Source: Meiothermus ruber DSM 1279
Lineage (GTDB): Bacteria; Deinococcota; Deinococci; Deinococcales; Thermaceae
DNA: 64,000 nt
Assembly: GCF_000024425.1 (NCBI RefSeq)
Contig: NC_013946.1
Coordinates: 1,798,001-1,862,000 of the forward strand
Direction: 5' to 3'
In this document: positions 60,504-64,000 of the stretch, piece by piece
How positions within the stretch are numbered: position 1 is the stretch's first letter
Layout: every line of letters begins with the position of its first letter
Position numbers and translations under genes: made by a program
The notes under the pieces: model-generated
What the model saw: the letters and a program-made list of their open reading frames with translations, nothing else
Database searches by the model: none
Told to the model about the DNA's origin: nothing

Positions 60504-60508
60504 GCACC

Positions 60509-60946
60509 TCAAGCCGCGGTGCAGCGCTCCTTGAGGCCGCGCAGTAGATCGTCGACGTTTTCTTGCATGAGCTTTTTGACCAGTTTTTGCAGCAAGCCGC
60601 CAAAGATGGGGATGTTGAGTTCGTACTCGAGCTTCAGCACCGCCCGGGTGCCCTCCCCCTCGGGCAGGAAGGTCCAGGAGCCCCGGTAGACATCAAAGTC
60701 GCCCTCTTTGCTGTCGAACTCGTTGCGCAGCTCGGCGTCGAACCAGCGCTCCTCCTCGATCCAGTGCACCTTTTTGCCCATCGCCACGGCCACGAAGCGG
60801 GTGCGCGAGGTGCTGCCGTGGTCTTCCAGCACCTCGAGGGTCTCCACGTCCTTGAGGTAGGGCTTAAGGCCGGCCAGGTCGCGCGCGGCGGCATAGACTT
60901 CCTTGGGAGGTTTGGGGATGTAGAGTTCGGAGATCACTTCTGGCAT
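60509..60946 (-). CDS. SRPBCC (polyketide cyclase/START-like) family protein
   Basis: 145 residues. Helix-grip fold pattern: ISELYIPKPPKEVYAAARDLAGLKPYLKDVETLEVLE at the N terminus and SWTFLPEGEGTRAVLKLEYELN ... LLQKLVKKLMQENVDDLLRGLKE at the C terminus. Likely binds a lipid or hydrophobic ligand, or acts in coenzyme Q/carotenoid-type roles as in CoxG/YfjG relatives. ATG 60946 lies 6 nt after TAAACT; an IS abuts this promoter. Confidence 0.85.
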   Translation of the reverse strand: MPEVISELYIPKPPKEVYAAARDLAGLKPYLKDVETLEVLEDHGSTSRTRFVAVAMGKKVHWIEEERWFDAELRNEFDSKEGDFDVYRGSWTFLPEGEGTRAVLKLEYELNIPIFGGLLQKLVKKLMQENVDDLLRGLKERCTAA

Positions 60947-60952
60947 AGCGCT

Positions 60953-60958
60953 AGTTTA
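60953..60958 (-). promoter_or_regulatory. -10 box of SRPBCC gene, at IS border
   Basis: TAAACT on the minus strand, 6 nt before ATG 60946. The IS5-type target duplication TTA (60956-60958) forms half of this box. Confidence 0.55.
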
Positions 60959-60994
60959 GAAACTGTTGTAAAAGTCCGCAATACTGGAAGGGTG

Positions 60995-61378
60995 ATGCCT
61001 ACACGTAGATTTTACCCCAGCGACCTCTCGGACGCAGAGTGGGCCTTGCTGGAACCCTTGATCCCCGCCCCCAAGCCCGGCGGCCGACCCGCCAAGGTGC
61101 CCAGAAGGGAAATAGTGAACGCCATACTCTACGTCCTGGAAAACGGCATCAAGTGGCGGGCTATGCCCCATGACCTGCCCCACTGGTCTACGGTCTACCA
61201 CTACTTCCGCAAGTGGCAGAAGGAGGGGGTATGGGAGAGAGCCGTCCAAACCCTGGCCCGCCGGGACCGGGAACGAGAAGGGAGGTATGCTTCCCCCAGC
61301 GCCTTGGTCCTAGACAGCCAGTCCGTCAAGACCACGGAAAAAGGGGGCCCCGGGGAAACGACGGGGCAAAGAAAGTAA
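60995..61378 (+). CDS. IS5-type transposase, first frame
   Basis: 127 residues. N-terminal part of an IS5 (DUF4096-type) transposase: SDAEWALLEPLIPAPKPGGRPAKVPRREIVNAILYVLENGIKWRAMP and the first catalytic Asp in LVLDSQSVKTTEKGG. It ends shortly after an A5G5 run (61338-61347), where a -1 shift continues into the second frame to give one full transposase. Alternative start GTG 60992. Confidence 0.9.
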   Translation: MPTRRFYPSDLSDAEWALLEPLIPAPKPGGRPAKVPRREIVNAILYVLENGIKWRAMPHDLPHWSTVYHYFRKWQKEGVWERAVQTLARRDREREGRYASPSALVLDSQSVKTTEKGGPGETTGQRK

Positions 61379-61836
61379 AAGGGAGGAAACGGCAGATTCT
61401 GACGGACACCGGGGGGCGTCTTTTGAAGGCCTTTGTCCATCCGGCTAACGAGCACGACAAGAGGGGTGGGCAGGCCTTGCTTTTGGGGATGGACCTTTCC
61501 TTGTGGCCCCGGGTGCGCAAGCTTTTCGTGGACTGGGGGTACCGGGGTCTTGCGGGACTGGCTTCCTCCCTGGGGTTGGAGATGGAGGTGGTGGCTCGTC
61601 CCTACGCGGGGGTGCGAGGGGTCTGGGTGCGGGAAGGAGAGGAGACGCCGGAGATTCCGCGGGAGAGTGGGTTCAAGCCTTTGCCCAAGCGGTGGGTGGT
61701 GGAGCGGACCTTTGCCTGGCTGGGGCGGAACCGACGGTTGGGGAAGGATTACGAGTACCATCCTGAGGCAACGGAGGCCTGGATGTACTTGGGCATGATA
61801 CGCTTACTGGTGAAGCGGCTGGCCAGGGCCGCGTAG
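61213..61836 (+). CDS. IS5-type transposase, second frame
   Basis: Only the part after the slip site (about 61339 onward) is the transposase C terminus: RGNDGAKKVKGRKRQIL, second catalytic Asp in FVDWGYRG and third, Glu, in VVERTFAWLGRNRRL. It is read after a -1 shift at AAAAAGGGGG. An ATG at 61213 is in this frame but makes no sense as a gene start. Confidence 0.85.
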   Translation: MAEGGGMGESRPNPGPPGPGTRREVCFPQRLGPRQPVRQDHGKRGPRGNDGAKKVKGRKRQILTDTGGRLLKAFVHPANEHDKRGGQALLLGMDLSLWPRVRKLFVDWGYRGLAGLASSLGLEMEVVARPYAGVRGVWVREGEETPEIPRESGFKPLPKRWVVERTFAWLGRNRRLGKDYEYHPEATEAWMYLGMIRLLVKRLARAA

Positions 61837-61894
61837 CCTCTCGTGGAGGGCTTTTACGACAGCCTCTTATATGAAATCCTTTTGATTCATTCCC

Positions 61895-62455
61895 CTAACA
61901 TCCCCCCGGCCACCAGTGAAATAGGGTGTAGCTCTGGATAAGCGCGGGCTGGGTTTGTAGGTAAGCGCACCGGGCTTCCACCTTGGCCCACAGCTCCTCT
62001 TCATCCTGCACCTGCCCATTGGCCACGACCGCGTCGATGAGCCCCCAGACTCGTTCTACCGGCTGCAACTCGGGCGAGTAGGATGGCAGATAACACAGCC
62101 CCAAGCCCCTGGCTGGCTCCACCCGCCCCGAGGTGTGCCAGCCAGCCTGATCCAGCACCACCAGTACCAGCTTGCCCGCCCCCGCCCCCCGTAGCCGGGC
62201 AAAGGCCTCCAACACCAACTGGAACCCCTCCACCGAGACCGAGGGCAGCAGCCAGTACTCGCTTTCCCCCGTACCCGGCCTTATGAAGGCGTACACATAC
62301 AGCCAGCGATAGCGGGGCCGCTCCTGCGCTAGCGGCGTCCTCCCTCGCAAGGCCCATACCCGTCGGCGGATGGGCTTCAGCCCTATTCGGTGCTCATCAA
62401 AGCCCCACACCTCCAACTCCAGTTCAGGAAAGAGCAGCCTGAACAGGAAAACCAT
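61895..62455 (-). CDS. IS630-type transposase, DDE domain frame
   Basis: 186 residues. DDE_3 catalytic domain: first Asp in VWGFDEHRIGLKP, second in LVVLDQAGWHTS, Glu in YSPELQPVERVWGLI. Joined to the upstream frame by a shift at an A7 run (T7 at 62466-62472) or by reinitiation at TGATG, where this ATG overlaps the stop of the first frame by 1 nt. Confidence 0.88.
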   Translation of the reverse strand: MVFLFRLLFPELELEVWGFDEHRIGLKPIRRRVWALRGRTPLAQERPRYRWLYVYAFIRPGTGESEYWLLPSVSVEGFQLVLEAFARLRGAGAGKLVLVVLDQAGWHTSGRVEPARGLGLCYLPSYSPELQPVERVWGLIDAVVANGQVQDEEELWAKVEARCAYLQTQPALIQSYTLFHWWPGGC

Positions 62456-62967
62456 CAGAAAGAGCTTTTTTTGAAAGCCTCCTGCCGCTTCGCATCCGCC
62501 TCCCGGTGGCGCGGCCGGGGGCGCAGCGGGGCCAGGCCCAGGCGACGCATCCAGTACCAGGCCCGCCGCCCATCCACCGGACGTCCCAGCCTTTCAGCCA
62601 GCCACTCCGCCGCGTGGCGTATGCTCCAAAGCCCGTCCCTGGGATGGGGCTGGAGGAGGGCCTGGCGGAAGGGTTCCTGGAGTTCGGGCGGTACGAGGGG
62701 GGCCCGGCCTTTGTTCTCGTGCCGCAGATTCTTCATAGGCAGGCCCTGATTGTAGCGGTGGATCACCTGACGCACCCAGCGATCGGTATAGCCCAGATTC
62801 CTGGCTACCTCGGGGATGCTCTGACCCCTGGCCAGCAGCCAGAGAGCGTGCCAGCGGGCGCGTTCGGTCTGGTCTTGGGACTCCCGGTAGAGGGCGTGGA
62901 GGTGATCCGGATGGTGTCGCAGTTGGAGTTCCAACCGGGGGCGGCGCTGATGTTGGGCCAGTTGCAT
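62455..62967 (-). CDS. IS630-type transposase, DNA-binding frame
   Basis: 170 residues. Helix-turn-helix region: ERARWHALWLLARGQSIPEVARNLGYTDRWVRQVIHRYNQG, followed by a second winged-helix unit (RDGLWSIRHAAEWLAERLG). The frame ends in EAFKKSSF, encoded by the A7 run, where it should join the catalytic frame. A TAAAAT box lies 6 nt before the ATG. Confidence 0.88.
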   Translation of the reverse strand: MQLAQHQRRPRLELQLRHHPDHLHALYRESQDQTERARWHALWLLARGQSIPEVARNLGYTDRWVRQVIHRYNQGLPMKNLRHENKGRAPLVPPELQEPFRQALLQPHPRDGLWSIRHAAEWLAERLGRPVDGRRAWYWMRRLGLAPLRPRPRHREADAKRQEAFKKSSF

Positions 62968-63045
62968 GGCTCCATTTTAGTAGAAAGAGTCTTGGAGATT
63001 TCTTATGAGTTCTCATTGATGAGGAACGGGCGGTATGCGGGAGGC

Positions 63046-63051
63046 TACAAT
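63046..63051 (+). promoter_or_regulatory. -10 box of lipoprotein gene
   Basis: TACAAT, 7 nt before ATG 63059; leaderless layout. Confidence 0.6.
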
Positions 63052-63058
63052 AAAGCTG

Positions 63059-64000
63059 ATGAAACGATTGCTGCTTCTCACCATGGCCGCTTTACTGCTC
63101 GGTACCAGCTGCAACAACCGCCCCGCTGCCCCGCCGCCCCCGCCGGTGATCGATCCGCCCACGGACGGGCCGCTGGTCTTCAAGTACGACGCGGCGGAGG
63201 GGTATCTGGACTACTGGTATAAGGACAATGCGTTCGGCATTGGGCTCCATACCTACGTGGAGGGCCTGGATGGCAGCTGGCGGGTCATGACCCTGCCCAC
63301 CCTGCCTTACGATAACAAGGTCGCCCCCGCCTTCTACCGCGTGCAGGGCCTGGTCACCACCGAGGGCTACCTGGTGCACTACGGGCTGGACCAGACGCTC
63401 AACAAGATCTACGGCGGGCGCAAGTTCCGCTGGAAGTACCGCTTCAAGCTGCACACCCAGGAGAACCCCTGGCGCTTCGAGGCCCCCATCGGGCCGGTGG
63501 AGTTCGAGGTGCTGGAGCGGTTTCCGTGGGAGCCGGGGGTGCAGGCCGCTATCATTGATACCAGAAACCTTTTTCTTCACAACGCGATCGCCACCTCCCC
63601 CATCGGCGCGCCCCCCTTCATCGGCTGCTTGCAGGAGGACGTACCCGGCATCTTCAACGCTAAGAAGGGCATCTACATCGCTTCCTGGCACCGGGGGGTG
63701 ATCCAGTGGCGGGACGAGGATGTGGACGTGACCTGGCCGGGGCCGGGGAATCCGCCGTGGAGCTATACCCGCAACTGGTACTGGATTGACGGGGAGTACG
63801 AGGCCTACGTGGCCACCAGCAACTCCAATCCGATATACATCACCAACGGCATCCAGTACAACCCCCGCTTCCCCTCCCTCTCCAACCGCACCCACGAGGT
63901 GATCCTGCTCTCCTACGCCGACGGGGTGGGGCCCTACCCCAAGTCCTGGGAGAAGCGCTACTTCCGCCTGGCCGGGCGGGGGGCGGGGGCCTTCCTGAAC
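63059..64000 (+). CDS. putative lipoprotein, 3' truncated by the window
   Basis: 314 residues are visible and the frame is still open at the end. A signal segment KRLLLLTMAALLLGTSC ends in a lipobox-like Cys18, followed by a Pro-rich stretch (RPAAPPPPPVIDPP). The rest is rich in Trp, Tyr and Gly (WRVMTLPTLPYDNK, YGGRKFRWKYRF, VIQWRDEDVDV), suggesting a secreted beta-sheet protein. Family not recognised. It lacks CTCGAG and writes Leu-Glu as CTG GAG, unlike host genes. It uses a leaderless TACAAT promoter. Confidence 0.75.
   Translation, partial: MKRLLLLTMAALLLGTSCNNRPAAPPPPPVIDPPTDGPLVFKYDAAEGYLDYWYKDNAFGIGLHTYVEGLDGSWRVMTLPTLPYDNKVAPAFYRVQGLVTTEGYLVHYGLDQTLNKIYGGRKFRWKYRFKLHTQENPWRFEAPIGPVEFEVLERFPWEPGVQAAIIDTRNLFLHNAIATSPIGAPPFIGCLQEDVPGIFNAKKGIYIASWHRGVIQWRDEDVDVTWPGPGNPPWSYTRNWYWIDGEYEAYVATSNSNPIYITNGIQYNPRFPSLSNRTHEVILLSYADGVGPYPKSWEKRYFRLAGRGAGAFLN

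Larger units (their letters stand above)
60959..61866 (+). mobile_element. IS5-family insertion sequence (IS427-like group)
   Basis: 908 bp. Imperfect 19-bp terminal inverted repeats (15 of 19 match): left 60959-60977 and right GAGGCTGTCGTAAAAGCCC read inward from 61866. A 3-bp target duplication TTA lies on both sides (60956-60958, 61867-61869). Transposase in two frames. No CTCGAG inside, unlike host DNA. Appears complete. Confidence 0.92.
61872..63003 (-). mobile_element. IS630-family insertion sequence
   Basis: About 1132 bp between TA dinucleotides (61870-61871, 63004-63005), the target of this family. Degenerate terminal repeats: TGAAATC at the left end and AGAAATC read inward from the right, with about 13 of 21 matching. 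Its left end is only 5 bp from the right end of the IS5-type element. Two overlapping frames. No CTCGAG inside. Confidence 0.85.

Noticed and set aside
60371-60509. T-box riboswitch before cysS
   Set aside because: No AGGGTGGNACCGCG antiterminator motif or specifier stem; the leader is too short. A short Cys-codon frame explains it better.

Overview
This window is a 64 kb stretch of a GC-rich thermophile of the Deinococcus-Thermus phylum, most likely Meiothermus (inference). Supporting signs are a two-OB-fold SSB, a GlnRS with a YqeY tail, S6/S18/EF-Ts that read like Thermus proteins, futalosine-type menaquinone synthesis, and many TANNNT boxes placed 6-9 nt before start codons, as expected for leaderless mRNAs. 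The hexamer CTCGAG is strikingly common except in the last 3 kb.

Layout. 1-9.8 kb: a cut-off GNAT protein, an amidohydrolase, a ClC exchanger, a PIG-L deacetylase, tRNA-Ser(GGA), a run of leftward enzymes, and a divergent pair of an exported haloperoxidase/PAP2 protein and an FG-GAP/ASPIC protein. 9.75-14.2 kb: xylFHG sugar ABC transporter behind a promoter overlapped by a palindrome, plus an oxidoreductase. 14.2-25.6 kb: glnS, a PQQ-type sugar dehydrogenase, hemolysin III, small unknowns, a phosphoesterase, holB-ricT, glmU, lgt and a glutaredoxin. 25.6-32.1 kb: threonine-degradation pair (SDR-type tdh, kbl), a CobW GTPase, lipB-lipA, DUF3054, RidA and MOSC proteins. 32.1-34.3 kb: rpsF-ssb-rpsR-rplI. 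34.3-42.4 kb: an FAD oxidase, tRNA-Ala(TGC), then rpsB-tsf-pyrH-frr-cdsA-dxr-rseP and a glycosyltransferase. 42.4-50.8 kb: mqnC, two tandem ABC-2 exporters, a cupin, two crotonases, ruvA, and an unusual pair of inverted repeats. 50.8-61 kb: a HAD hydrolase, two tandem protoglobins, gltB, a SpoVS-family gene, a YugP-type protease, cysS and an SRPBCC protein. 61-64 kb: two insertion sequences back to back (IS5 type and IS630 type) and a lipoprotein gene cut by the window end.

The most interesting signal is the cysS leader. A TATACT box sits 6 nt before a six-codon frame, MFALRC-stop, whose last sense codon is Cys. It is followed by a strong intrinsic terminator and a competing hairpin, all ahead of cysS. 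This looks like leader-peptide attenuation of cysteinyl-tRNA synthetase from a leaderless upstream frame. Other points for a second look are the two large inverted repeats at 50.7 kb, the duplicated protoglobins, the frame-independent CTCGAG enrichment, palindromes on the xylF and gltB promoters, and a displaced start in a RidA gene.
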